From: Thiodiazotropha sp040507005
GTDB taxonomy: Bacteria > Pseudomonadota > Gammaproteobacteria > Chromatiales > Chromatiaceae
Direction of reading: 5' to 3'
Length of the DNA stretch: 64,000 bases
Assembly: GCA_040507005.1 (NCBI GenBank)
Contig: JBEVVS010000005.1
Location: 58,789-122,788, forward strand
The translations under genes and the position numbers were made by a program. Each line of letters opens with the position of its first letter. Within the stretch, counting starts at the first letter, position 1. Of this stretch, positions 26,168 to 35,504 are shown one piece after another. A model generated the notes under the pieces. The model saw nothing but the letters and a program-made list of their open reading frames with translations, made no database searches and was not told where the DNA came from.

Positions 26168-27824
26168 CAGCATGTCACAGTATACAGCGGCGAAAGGAGA
26201 GTTAAGAGAGATCCTCGGCGATCGTTATGTTTCAGACGATCCCGCAATTATTGCCAGCTACTCTTGGGTAACGGCAAATGGAAATATCATGTCGACCAAA
26301 CAACTGTACGACACTCGCCCTGTCGCGGTTACACTTCCATCGACAACGGAGGAAGTTCAGGCAATTGTCAAAGTGTGTCGCCGTCATGGCTTGATGTTTC
26401 AAGCGAGCAGCACTGGTCATTCGTCCTTTGCCACGGTCCATTACAACAACGTTATCGGCATAGACCTACGGCGCATGAACCACATGGAAATCGACGCCGA
26501 TAACCAGATGGCCATCATTGAGCCTTATGTAACCTGCCAAACGCTACAGGCCGAAGCGATGAGGGTCGGGCTTACCACACATATTGTTGGGGCGGGTTGG
26601 ACACATTCTCCTTTGGCGTCTGCAACCTCTGTCTGGGGGATCGGTATCAGTGGCAACCATACAGGGACAAATCAACGCAACCTGCTGGGTTGGGAATTAG
26701 TTACACCTGAAGGTGAAATTGTGCGTGTCGGATCTTGCGGATCTGGTGATGGCTGGTTTGCAGGCGAGGGACCAGGTCCTGGTCTACGCGGTATGCTGCG
26801 CGGATCAGCAGGTGCACTTTCCGGGCTAGGAGTGTTTACACGAATTGGTTACAAGCTTCATCCCTGGAACGGCCCCCCCGAGTTAGAACACAAAGGGCCT
26901 CATCCGCAGATAGGTGTTGGGTTGACAGATACCATGCGGTTCTATCATCCGGTTTGGAAAAACTGGGAAGGTGTAACCAAAGCTGCATATGATTTATTGA
27001 AATCCAGCGCTTCGACATTCATCGTACGTATGCCCCCCGACAGTATTGCCCTGACATTGACTAGAACCAATCAGGAATTCATTGAAATGGTTGAAGCAGA
27101 CTTGCTTCCACCCATCGCTCGAGAGGAAAACAATCATTCTTGGACGCTTTTAACCGTGTCTGAAACCCCTGCAGAAGCGCAATGGCGTGAGCGAGTCATC
27201 CATAGCATTGTGGATTCAACAGGGGGGCGGATGCTGGATGTGGATTCAGAGCACGTCGAGGTAATGTCGCGTAACATCCTTACGTCCTGCTACATTCCCC
27301 GAGTTTATCGTTTAAGTCCGCGAACAACACTTTCATCCTATGGGGTCTACGAGTCGTTCAGCCATATTCCTGAAATAATTCCGAAAACGAAAAAGATGAT
27401 GGCTCCCTATAAGGGGAAGTACAAAGCATTGGAAAAAGGCAGCGAGGAAGAGTTCTGGATATGGTCGAATGAAGGTCGGCAGGTTTGGGCTGAAAACATT
27501 ATCGCCTGCGATTCGGATACCGGCAAATCTTTGGCTGACGGCTTAGCTTTTCTTCTTGAAACTATCGACGACAACCAAGAAAACCCGAGGGGCGTTGAAG
27601 CCTTTGCAGTCGGACCGTCAGTAGATTTATACCACAGGAATCATAATGCCGACCAGTGGATGTACAAGGTCAAGAAAACTTTCGATCCGGAAGATATGGC
27701 GGACGGATACTACCCGAACACAAAACGAACGCTTGTCGGGGCGATGTGGCCGCTATTTACCAAGATATTCAAGATTTTTCCTTTATTACGTCGGCTCATC
27801 CTCCGTATTGGATTCGTTAAGTGA
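26157..27824 (+). CDS. FAD-binding oxidase subunit (VAO/GlcD-like), third of the trio
   Basis: A 555-residue flavoprotein. The FAD-binding domain (about 45-260) shows RPVAVTLPSTTEEVQAIVKVCRRHGLMFQASSTGHS, GAGWTHSPLASATSVWGIGISGNHTG and RGSAGALSGLGVFTRIGYKL. The remainder is a cap domain that ends VKKTFDPEDMADGYYPN. ATG 26157 is preceded by AAGGAGG seven bases upstream, inside the end of the Fe-S gene. The size and cap are like vanillyl-alcohol-oxidase or alkyl/aryl oxidases, but I cannot name a substrate. The operon order FAD-FeS-FAD implies one complex. Confidence 0.85.
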   Translation: MPVNSMSQYTAAKGELREILGDRYVSDDPAIIASYSWVTANGNIMSTKQLYDTRPVAVTLPSTTEEVQAIVKVCRRHGLMFQASSTGHSSFATVHYNNVIGIDLRRMNHMEIDADNQMAIIEPYVTCQTLQAEAMRVGLTTHIVGAGWTHSPLASATSVWGIGISGNHTGTNQRNLLGWELVTPEGEIVRVGSCGSGDGWFAGEGPGPGLRGMLRGSAGALSGLGVFTRIGYKLHPWNGPPELEHKGPHPQIGVGLTDTMRFYHPVWKNWEGVTKAAYDLLKSSASTFIVRMPPDSIALTLTRTNQEFIEMVEADLLPPIAREENNHSWTLLTVSETPAEAQWRERVIHSIVDSTGGRMLDVDSEHVEVMSRNILTSCYIPRVYRLSPRTTLSSYGVYESFSHIPEIIPKTKKMMAPYKGKYKALEKGSEEEFWIWSNEGRQVWAENIIACDSDTGKSLADGLAFLLETIDDNQENPRGVEAFAVGPSVDLYHRNHNADQWMYKVKKTFDPEDMADGYYPNTKRTLVGAMWPLFTKIFKIFPLLRRLILRIGFVK

Positions 27825-27865
27825 GCTTACAGTAAACAAATAGAACATAAAGAGGATAAGGTCAG

Positions 27866-29392
27866 GTGATTAACAATATAAGTCAGGTGATCTCTAGTTC
27901 GGCACAACTATTTGGTGAAAAAACTGCGCTAGTATTCAATGGCGATCAGTTTTCATATCGTGAGCTTGACCAACTGTCAAACCAATTCGCTAGCGCGTTG
28001 AGTGATAGCTACATTCAACCAGGTGATACAGTAACGCTCTATGGCGAAAATGCTTGGGAGTGGATTGTAGCCTATTTCGGAATATTGAAAACCGGTGCCG
28101 TAGTTAATCCGGTAAATGTAATGCTCACGCCTGACGAAGTTGAATATGTGGTTCAGGATTGTTGCGCTCAAGTCATAGTGGCGTCCAAATCCAAAGGGAA
28201 AGCATTAATAGGTATTCAGCAGCGTACCGGTGTGAAGGGGTTGATACTTTATGGTGAAAATATACCTGGAGGCGCCGAATCGTTCAATCAAATATTAGGG
28301 CAGGGTAGCGACGAGTACATCTCACCTGAGATTGATAAAGATTCGCTCTCAACTGTCTGCTATACCTCCGGTACCACCGGCAATCCCAAGGGGGCAATGC
28401 TAGCTCATCGCTCTATTATCACCAATATTATCGCCACATCCTTGATGCACGGCCGTAGTGAATCGGATGTTGTAGTCTCAGCTTTGCCATGTCCTCATGT
28501 CTATGGAAACGTTGTATTTAATAGCACATTTTACAAGGGCGGCACACTGGTTTTGCTGGAACGTTTTGACGTTGATCAGGTCTTTGCGTCTATCAACAAA
28601 TACCAGGCAACGATGTTTGAGGGTGTTCCCACCATGTATATGTACATGCTGGACCATCCAGACCTATCGGTCGTGAATTTCTCTTCCTTCCGCTTGTGCA
28701 CAGTTGGCGGTCAAACCATGCCCATTAGCAAGATGGAGGCAGTCGAGGCTGCTACAGGATGTCCATTGATTGAGCTCTGGGGAATGACGGAAATTGGTGG
28801 GCTGGGCACTACCTTCGCCCACGACGGTGATTACAAGCACGGATCCATTGGTGTTTCATTGCCATACACGCGAGTAAAAGTTGTCGATGTTGAGGATTCA
28901 AGCAAGGAGCTAAATAGTGAAGAGATTGGCGAGTTAATGGTTTCAGGTCCGTTAGTAATGCAAGGCTATTATGGGAATGAAGAAGCGACCAGGGAAACAA
29001 TAAACTCCGAGGGCTGGTTGCATACCGGTGATCTTGCAAAAATGGACAAAGACGGTTGCGTTTTTGTCGTTGATCGTAAAAAAGACATGATTATAACTGC
29101 GGGCTATAACATTTACCCGGCTGAGCTGGAGCGGGTAATTGCCGGTCATCCTGATGTGGCTCTGGTGGCCGTGGGCCCAATTATTGATGAGACAAAAGGA
29201 GAATTGGCCAAGGCCTACATCGTACCTAAACAGAGTGCTTCACTGGATAGTGAGGATATTTTGAGCTTTTGCCGAGAGCACCTCGCCGCTTACAAGATTC
29301 CTCGAGCAGTACAATTTGTCGAAGATTTACCCAAAACGTCAAGCGGCAAGATTATGCGCCGTAAACTTCATACACTTGATGAGAACCAATAA
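27866..29392 (+). CDS. AMP-binding acyl-CoA ligase
   Basis: A 508-residue adenylate-forming ligase. The P-loop YTSGTTGNPKGAM lies near 168-180, WGMTEIGG near 305, the hinge region GDLAKMDKDGCVFVVDRKKDMI near 390, and the C-terminal lysine in KTSSGKIMRRKL. It starts with GTG 27866 after AGAGGATAAGG. It is 41 bp after the FAD oxidase and 21 bp before the aldehyde dehydrogenase, so it probably activates the acid produced by them. It is not a close copy of the ligases at 3702 and 40511. Confidence 0.92.
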   Translation: MINNISQVISSSAQLFGEKTALVFNGDQFSYRELDQLSNQFASALSDSYIQPGDTVTLYGENAWEWIVAYFGILKTGAVVNPVNVMLTPDEVEYVVQDCCAQVIVASKSKGKALIGIQQRTGVKGLILYGENIPGGAESFNQILGQGSDEYISPEIDKDSLSTVCYTSGTTGNPKGAMLAHRSIITNIIATSLMHGRSESDVVVSALPCPHVYGNVVFNSTFYKGGTLVLLERFDVDQVFASINKYQATMFEGVPTMYMYMLDHPDLSVVNFSSFRLCTVGGQTMPISKMEAVEAATGCPLIELWGMTEIGGLGTTFAHDGDYKHGSIGVSLPYTRVKVVDVEDSSKELNSEEIGELMVSGPLVMQGYYGNEEATRETINSEGWLHTGDLAKMDKDGCVFVVDRKKDMIITAGYNIYPAELERVIAGHPDVALVAVGPIIDETKGELAKAYIVPKQSASLDSEDILSFCREHLAAYKIPRAVQFVEDLPKTSSGKIMRRKLHTLDENQ

Positions 29393-29413
29393 GCAAAATA
29401 TGGGAGCACTGCC

Positions 29414-30868
29414 ATGTTGGATTTAATTAAAACTGTCAATTTGGATGTACATAAAGATTATCGAATGACCATTAATGGTGAACTGATTTCATCTGAAGAT
29501 ACCTTGCCGGTATTTAATCCGGCCACAAAAGAAACGATAGCACTGGTCCCTAATTGTTCGAAAAAACTCTTGAATGCTGCAGTGGCTGGTGCAAAGAGTG
29601 CTTTCCAGGCTTGGTCGAAGACCTCATTCGAAAAACGAAAAGACGTCATGGTGAACTTGGCAGATGCTCTTGAGGAGAATGCTGAAGAGCTTATGGTTTT
29701 GCTCACCCGTGAGCAAGGTAAGCCTCGTGCTGGGTCTGAATGGGAAGTACTGGGTTCGGTAGCATGGCTCCGGGCAATCGCTAGTCAAAAAATTGATGAC
29801 GAAGTGATTGAAGACAGTACAGAGCGTTCCGTGGTAACCCGTTATACACCCCTTGGTGTAGTAGGTGCAATTGTACCCTGGAACTTCCCACTACTGCTGG
29901 CAGTATGGAAAATAGCCCCCGCATTGATGGCGGGTTGTACCGTTGTTGTCAAACCATCACCTTACACGCCATTGTGTGATTTAAAATTCGTTGAAATGGC
30001 CAATGCCATTTTGCCACCTGGCGTATTGAATTGTCTTAGTGGGGGCAATGAACAAGGGCAGTGGCTGACAGAGCATGCAGATGTAGCCAAGATCGCGTTT
30101 ACAGGTTCGACCGCGACTGGACAGAAAGTGATGAGTGCCTGTGCCACCACTATCAAGCGCGTAACCTTGGAATTGGGTGGTAATGATCCCGCCATTGTAC
30201 TCCCTGATGTAGACCCAAAGACCATCGCCCCTAAACTTTTCTGGGCAGCCTTCCAGAATAACGCACAGTTCTGTAATGCAACTAAACGCCTGTATATCCA
30301 CGACTCTATCTATGATGATGTTAGAGACGCTTTAGTTGACTACATAGAGAACGAAGTGATCGTTGGCGACGGGTCAAAGCCGGAGACTATGTTGGGCCCG
30401 ATTCAGAACACAATGCAATATGAAAAGGTAAAGACGTACTTTAAAGACTGCAAGGAGAATGGTTTTAGCTTCGCTACTGGTGGAGAGATTGACGAGAACG
30501 CCGAGGGTTGGTTTGTTCCGGTCACCCTCGTAGATAACCCGCCTGAAAACTCTCGGATTGTAACAGAAGAGCCCTTTGGGCCAATTCTCCCTTTGTTACG
30601 GTGGACTGATGAACATGACGTTATAACCCGCGCGAACGATACAATTTATGGGCTCGGTGCAAGCATTTGGGGTAACGATTCAGCTGCGACACAACGCATT
30701 GCCGAGCAGATCGAGGCTGGTACAGTCTGGATAAACGAGGTGCACCAATACTCCCCAGAACAGGCCTTTGGCGGACATAAACAATCAGGATTGGGTTGTG
30801 AAAACTCGATTCACGGTCTGATGGAGTACACGAACTGGCAAACCATTACTCGCAACAAAGACATCTAA
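29414..30868 (+). CDS. NAD(P)-dependent aldehyde dehydrogenase
   Basis: A 484-residue ALDH-superfamily enzyme. The general-base glutamate sits in TLELGGNDPAIV (near 253), the nucleophilic cysteine in FQNNAQFCNATKRLY (near 287), and TEEPFGPILPLLRW is present near 387. It oxidises an aldehyde to the acid. In this operon the aldehyde would come from the alcohol-oxidising FAD/Fe-S trio, and the acid would go to the ligase encoded just upstream. That order is inference from gene position. Confidence 0.94.
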   Translation: MLDLIKTVNLDVHKDYRMTINGELISSEDTLPVFNPATKETIALVPNCSKKLLNAAVAGAKSAFQAWSKTSFEKRKDVMVNLADALEENAEELMVLLTREQGKPRAGSEWEVLGSVAWLRAIASQKIDDEVIEDSTERSVVTRYTPLGVVGAIVPWNFPLLLAVWKIAPALMAGCTVVVKPSPYTPLCDLKFVEMANAILPPGVLNCLSGGNEQGQWLTEHADVAKIAFTGSTATGQKVMSACATTIKRVTLELGGNDPAIVLPDVDPKTIAPKLFWAAFQNNAQFCNATKRLYIHDSIYDDVRDALVDYIENEVIVGDGSKPETMLGPIQNTMQYEKVKTYFKDCKENGFSFATGGEIDENAEGWFVPVTLVDNPPENSRIVTEEPFGPILPLLRWTDEHDVITRANDTIYGLGASIWGNDSAATQRIAEQIEAGTVWINEVHQYSPEQAFGGHKQSGLGCENSIHGLMEYTNWQTITRNKDI

Positions 30869-30906
30869 AAAACATGAAGTATTAAAAAATTATTGAGGAG
30901 ATCTTC

Positions 30907-32538
30907 ATGACTAATGAAAACTGTCGGGGCGTGTCACCTTGTTTTGCCAGAAAAGTGCTAAACCGGGGGATCAAAACCGTTGTTACAGGATCTTTGTTGA
31001 CTGCTGCATCAGCCGGTTATGGCCTTGACTGGAAGCTGGAGAATGGTGTCACCGTAGACCTGGACACGAGTGTTACCTACGATGCCCAGTGGCGCCGAGA
31101 GGAAGCGGATGATGCGATCCTGGATTTTGGCGGGCAGGGGATCCTTGTTGATGATGGCAATCGCAATTTCGATGACGGCGATATGACCCAGAATCGGATT
31201 AGCTTCAGCACTGACTTGGACATCAATTACGGCGATGGCGGTCTGTTTGTACGCGCCCGTGGATGGTATGACGAAGTCTACAATGATGATGATCTCATTG
31301 AACAAAGTCATCCCCTGCTGGGAGCGGGAACGCCAAAATCCTTCCAGCAGGACGGCATCGATTGGCACAAGTCTGAAATCGAACTGCTGGACGCCTTTGT
31401 CTATCACACCTTCGACATGGGGGACCGCAGTGCCAGTGTGCGGCTTGGCCAGCAGGTCGTCAACTGGGGTGAAAGCCTGTTTGTCAACGGGGGTATTTCC
31501 TCAGCCCAGGCGCCGGTGGATGCGACCAAGGCCAATGCGCCGGGTGTTGAACTGAAAGATATTTTTCTACCCTTGGGACAACTCTATGTCGAGTTGGGCC
31601 TGAGCGAGAATATTTCAATGGGGGCCTACTATCAATATGACTGGGAGGAGACCCGCATTGATGCGCCCGGCACCTATTTTGGGGTTGATATTCTAGGTCA
31701 GGAGTCGGTGGGTGACACACTCGATGCTGTCGGTCTACCGGTCGCCGAACAGACGCCGGATGAGGGGCAATACGGTATTGCCCTGCGCTACCTGGCTGAA
31801 CAACTCAATAACACCGAGTTTGCACTTTACTATCTGGAATACAATGATTTTCTGCCTGCCCTGCAGTTGTTGCCACCGATACTTGGGCCTCAGTTGAGCC
31901 ATGAATATTTTGAGGATATCAAACTGATTGGCTTAAGCTTCGGTACCGTGTTTGGCGATTCCAATGTCAGCGGCGAGCTCAGCTACCGTGATGGCCAGCC
32001 TGTGCAATTAAATGTCCCAGGTGCTTTCTACTTCTCTGAAGCCGAGACGGTTCAGGCACAAGTGTCGGTTATTCACCTGTTTGGTGATACCCCGCTGGCC
32101 GACAACCTGTCACTGACGGCGGAGATCGGCTACAACCGTGTACTGGAGATTGAAGACGATGCCACTGCGGCCCTGCTGGGCATTGATGTGGATGATATCA
32201 ACCGTGCCCTGGACGATGATCGCATTGGTGCCGGTGCGACGGTGAGTCTGGCGGCTGACTATTTTTCACTGGCCAATGCACTGGATTTAAAAGTCACAGC
32301 CACCTACCGCAATGACTTTAACGGTGTTTCTGCGGTGCCCTTTACCTTTACCGAAGGTCTTGAGCAGTTTTCGCTGAAGACGGACTTCACCTATCGCAAT
32401 GATCACAGTTTCGGTATCAGTTACGTCTGGTTTCTGACCAATCCGGGTGATGTGATTGATGATAGGGGCAACTTGGAGTTCGGTCACCTGACGGCGGATA
32501 AGGATTATCTAGCTGCCTACTACAAATACCGCTTTTAG
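30907..32538 (+). CDS. DUF1302 outer-membrane (porin-like) protein, copy 1
   Basis: A 543-residue protein with a signal-like N-terminus (VVTGSLLTAASAGYG) and alternating beta strands through to a C-terminal aromatic residue (AAYYKYRF), as in outer-membrane barrels. The conserved VRLGQQVVNWGESLFVNGGISSA segment is near residues 178-200. DUF1302 proteins occur beside DUF1329 proteins, MMPL transporters and Ycf48-like proteins in loci for hydrophobic or aromatic compounds; a pore or uptake role is inferred. The first 69 bases of the gene plus 22 bases upstream are identical to 47100-47190, the start of a second copy. Confidence 0.85.
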   Translation: MTNENCRGVSPCFARKVLNRGIKTVVTGSLLTAASAGYGLDWKLENGVTVDLDTSVTYDAQWRREEADDAILDFGGQGILVDDGNRNFDDGDMTQNRISFSTDLDINYGDGGLFVRARGWYDEVYNDDDLIEQSHPLLGAGTPKSFQQDGIDWHKSEIELLDAFVYHTFDMGDRSASVRLGQQVVNWGESLFVNGGISSAQAPVDATKANAPGVELKDIFLPLGQLYVELGLSENISMGAYYQYDWEETRIDAPGTYFGVDILGQESVGDTLDAVGLPVAEQTPDEGQYGIALRYLAEQLNNTEFALYYLEYNDFLPALQLLPPILGPQLSHEYFEDIKLIGLSFGTVFGDSNVSGELSYRDGQPVQLNVPGAFYFSEAETVQAQVSVIHLFGDTPLADNLSLTAEIGYNRVLEIEDDATAALLGIDVDDINRALDDDRIGAGATVSLAADYFSLANALDLKVTATYRNDFNGVSAVPFTFTEGLEQFSLKTDFTYRNDHSFGISYVWFLTNPGDVIDDRGNLEFGHLTADKDYLAAYYKYRF

Positions 32539-32598
32539 AAAAGAAGTACTGAGACAATAGCGAATCAGGTGTCTGCGTGACACCGGGAGAGCGAGGAT

Positions 32599-33945
32599 AT
32601 GAAAAAGACAATGATCATGTTGGTCATCACTGGTCTGGTACTTGGTGCCGGCAACGCAGTGGCCAAGGTCTCTAAAGAGGAGGCCGCGAAGTTGGGCAAT
32701 GAATTGACGCCGGTTGGCGCGGAACGCGCCGGTAATGCGGATGGCAGCATCCCGGCGTGGACAGGTGGGATGACGAGCGCGCCCGTCGGATACCAGCCTG
32801 GCGGAACCCGTATCGACCCTTTCGCCGATGAACAGCCATTGTTCACCATCGATGCAGGAAACTATAAGCAATACGCCGACAAGCTGACAGAAGGGCAGAA
32901 GGCGTTGTTTGAGAAGTATCCTGAAACTTTCAAGATGCCGGTCTATCCCACGCACCGTACTGCGGCCGCGCCACAGTGGGTTTATGACAATACCAAACAG
33001 AATGCCATGAATGCGGAATTGACAGAGGATCGCAACGGCGTCATCAACGCCTTTGGCGGTTATCCTTTTCCGATTCCGCAGAACGGCAGTGAGGTGATCT
33101 GGAATCACAGTCTTCGCTGGATTGGACAAGGGAACTACAAGGATGTGAATCAGGTCACTGTCTATGCAAATGGTGACAAGCTAATTGGCGGCAGTACGGT
33201 ATGGGAAACATTCCCTTATTTCGATCAGGCAAAATATAAAGGCAATATCCTGCATATCCTAATCGAATACGATAACCCAGTCCGTCGTAAAGGGGAGATG
33301 ATCCTGGTTCGCGACTCGGTGAATGCCGCCGAGAATCCACGCCAGGCCTGGCAGTATATTCCTGGTCAGCGCCGGGTTCGCCGGGCGCCGACAATTGGCT
33401 TCGATACGCCAAACCCGGAGTTCTCTGGTTTAACCAACTACGATGATGCTTTCATGTTCAATGGCTCGCCTGAGCGATTCGACTGGAAGCTGGTGGGCAA
33501 AAAGGAAATGTACATTGCTTACAACAACAACGGATTAATGGCTGCAGTTGAGAAGGGACAATATGCTGCGATTGAAACTCCTAATCATCTGAATCCGGAG
33601 TTTACCCGTTGGGAGCTGCATCGTGTTTGGGTGGTCGAGTCTACCGTCAAGAAGGGTAAACGACATGTTTACGGTAAACGTACCTATTACTTGGATGAGG
33701 ACACCTGGAATATCACTGCAACCGATATCTATGATGGGCGCGGTGAGCTCTGGCGTGTTGGCCTGGCTAATCAACTCAATGCTTATGATGTTCCATCAAC
33801 TGTGATTCGAAGTTACTACCATATTGATCTTCACAGTGACATCTACGCACTTAACGAAGCGGATCTTGCACCGCTGAAGTTCTATGAAGGAGAGGACAAC
33901 AACTTCTATACGCCCGCGCAGGTTCGGAAGATGAGTCGCCGATAA
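32599..33945 (+). CDS. DUF1329 outer-membrane/periplasmic protein, copy 1
   Basis: A 448-residue secreted protein with a clear signal peptide (MKKTMIMLVITGLVLGAGNAVAK). The body is rich in Trp/Tyr-containing strands: GQRRVRRAPTIGFDTPN, SPERFDWKLVGKKEMYIAYNNN, GKRTYYLDEDTWNI and DGRGELWRVGL. The fold resembles LolA/LppX-like lipid-binding proteins by family knowledge, which suits carriage of hydrophobic molecules. It follows DUF1302 by 60 bp. The stretch 33305-33395 is identical to 47291-47381 of a second copy; beyond that the two diverge. Confidence 0.86.
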   Translation: MKKTMIMLVITGLVLGAGNAVAKVSKEEAAKLGNELTPVGAERAGNADGSIPAWTGGMTSAPVGYQPGGTRIDPFADEQPLFTIDAGNYKQYADKLTEGQKALFEKYPETFKMPVYPTHRTAAAPQWVYDNTKQNAMNAELTEDRNGVINAFGGYPFPIPQNGSEVIWNHSLRWIGQGNYKDVNQVTVYANGDKLIGGSTVWETFPYFDQAKYKGNILHILIEYDNPVRRKGEMILVRDSVNAAENPRQAWQYIPGQRRVRRAPTIGFDTPNPEFSGLTNYDDAFMFNGSPERFDWKLVGKKEMYIAYNNNGLMAAVEKGQYAAIETPNHLNPEFTRWELHRVWVVESTVKKGKRHVYGKRTYYLDEDTWNITATDIYDGRGELWRVGLANQLNAYDVPSTVIRSYYHIDLHSDIYALNEADLAPLKFYEGEDNNFYTPAQVRKMSRR

Positions 33946-34328
33946 TATTTGACTCATGAACTTGCATATATACGAATTTGGCGTATTTGGTGGTATCTCG
34001 CTGTTGAGGTACCACTATACTTAACCGGTCCTTAAGGTAGATATTTTCGAGTAGGTTTACTCTATAAACAGTAGAGAATACTACAGTAGAGTGCTGGTCG
34101 GTATAGATCCGTGTAACCTTTGGATTTTCTTGAAATGGTTACAACAAGTTAGACAGTCTGCGGTCTTATCCGGGCAAGATAGTACTTAGTACATGGCCGA
34201 AATATTTATAATTATTCCATCCACCGACATTAAGGCAATTGGAACAAGATTTCAGAGTACATACATATACTCCTATGCGAATCAGGGGACGAGTTCGGTA
34301 GACCACTTATATTATTCATTTATATAGA
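33946..34328. other. intergenic region with hairpin and direct repeats, 383 bp
   Basis: The spacer between the DUF1329 gene and the Ycf48-like gene holds no gene. A hairpin lies at 33990-34015, and a 9-bp direct repeat ACAGTAGAG occurs at 34068-34076 and 34083-34091. The second transcript (34329-38792) probably starts here. Confidence 0.5.
33990..34015 (+). terminator. hairpin after the DUF1329 gene
   Basis: GTGGTATCTC pairs with GAGGTACCAC (one G-U pair) around the loop GCTGTT, 44 bp after the stop codon. No U tract follows, so it may stabilise the 3' end or be a weak terminator of the oxidase operon. Confidence 0.4.
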
Positions 34329-35504
34329 ATGCTATTCATGACTAATTATGACAATTTACAGTTACTATGCCTTCGGCTGGCGCATAATTTTCTAGTGCTT
34401 CTGATTGGGGTGGTCATAAACAGTACCCCATCATTGGCCCAGGGAGATGCATTAGAAGAACCATCCGCACCCAGTAAGATGGCTTCTCACAGCTTGCTAT
34501 TGGATATAGAACTGGTGAAATCTAAGCTTATTGCTGTTGGTGAACGGGGCCATATATTAATTTCGAATGATCAGGCCGGCAGTTGGGCTCAAGCTCAAGT
34601 GCCGGTTAGAAGCACGCTAACAGCTAGCTTTTTTTCAGATGAGAAAAATGGCTGGGTCGTGGGACATGATGGTGTGGTGCTACGCACCAATGATGGCGGG
34701 TTGAGTTGGGTTAAGCAATTGGATGGCAGACTGGTCAATCGGCTAATGTATGAACATGCCAAGATGCTTTTCGATGAAACAGAAGCAGTCATGATAACCG
34801 CTACAGATGATCAACTCAAAGCACTAGAGCTGCGTCTAGAGAATCTCACTACTACCATAGAGGATGCAGAGAGCTTTATCGACGAAGGTCCTAGTCGCCC
34901 CTTTCTTGATATCTGGTTCAAGAATTCTCTAGAAGGTTTTATTGTTGGTGCATTTGGCTTATTTCTGCACACCCAGGATGGGGGCGAGAGTTGGACCCCA
35001 TGGTTCGACAAGCTTGATCTTACTGATGCCTTCCATCTCAATGTAATTAGCCGCATAGGCGAAAGTCTTTACATCGCTGGAGAGGCGGGGCTGCTATACC
35101 GTTCCGATGATTGGGGCCAGAGTTGGAATATGTTAGAAAGTCCGTACGAGGGTCCTTTTTTCGGTGCTGTCGAGGCGGGAGAACACAGGGTAATTGTCTA
35201 TGGACTGCGGGGAAACGCCTTTACATCTTCAGATCAGGGTAACACTTGGAGGGCAATTGAAACAGGTACAGATGCTAGTTTGTTTGGAGGGCTGCGTCTC
35301 GATGATGGCTCAGTCGTCTTGGTTGGCGTAGGAGGTACTGTATTACGACTGAGTGATCAAGGCATTCTGAAAAAACGCACCCAAACAACTTATAAACTAC
35401 CCCTTAGCGCAGTTGCTCAAATCGATACCAAATTAGTAGCGACGGGTTTTGGAGGGATCCAGCCACTAGTACCGGATCGCAAACAGCAAGGTGTACGTCC
35501 ATGA
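34329..35504 (+). CDS. Ycf48/BNR-repeat protein (photosystem II stability factor-like fold)
   Basis: A 391-residue exported protein with an N-terminal hydrophobic segment (LAHNFLVLLIGVVINSTPSLAQ) as signal. Sialidase/BNR-type repeats recur: GHDGVVLRTNDGGLSW, AFGLFLHTQDGGESW, EAGLLYRSDDWGQSW and NAFTSSDQGNTW, forming a beta-propeller. In non-photosynthetic bacteria such proteins sit next to MMPL transporters and DUF1302/DUF1329 genes; their role is unknown, perhaps a periplasmic assembly or scaffold factor. The stop overlaps the MMPL start (ATGA at 35501). Confidence 0.87.
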   Translation: MLFMTNYDNLQLLCLRLAHNFLVLLIGVVINSTPSLAQGDALEEPSAPSKMASHSLLLDIELVKSKLIAVGERGHILISNDQAGSWAQAQVPVRSTLTASFFSDEKNGWVVGHDGVVLRTNDGGLSWVKQLDGRLVNRLMYEHAKMLFDETEAVMITATDDQLKALELRLENLTTTIEDAESFIDEGPSRPFLDIWFKNSLEGFIVGAFGLFLHTQDGGESWTPWFDKLDLTDAFHLNVISRIGESLYIAGEAGLLYRSDDWGQSWNMLESPYEGPFFGAVEAGEHRVIVYGLRGNAFTSSDQGNTWRAIETGTDASLFGGLRLDDGSVVLVGVGGTVLRLSDQGILKKRTQTTYKLPLSAVAQIDTKLVATGFGGIQPLVPDRKQQGVRP

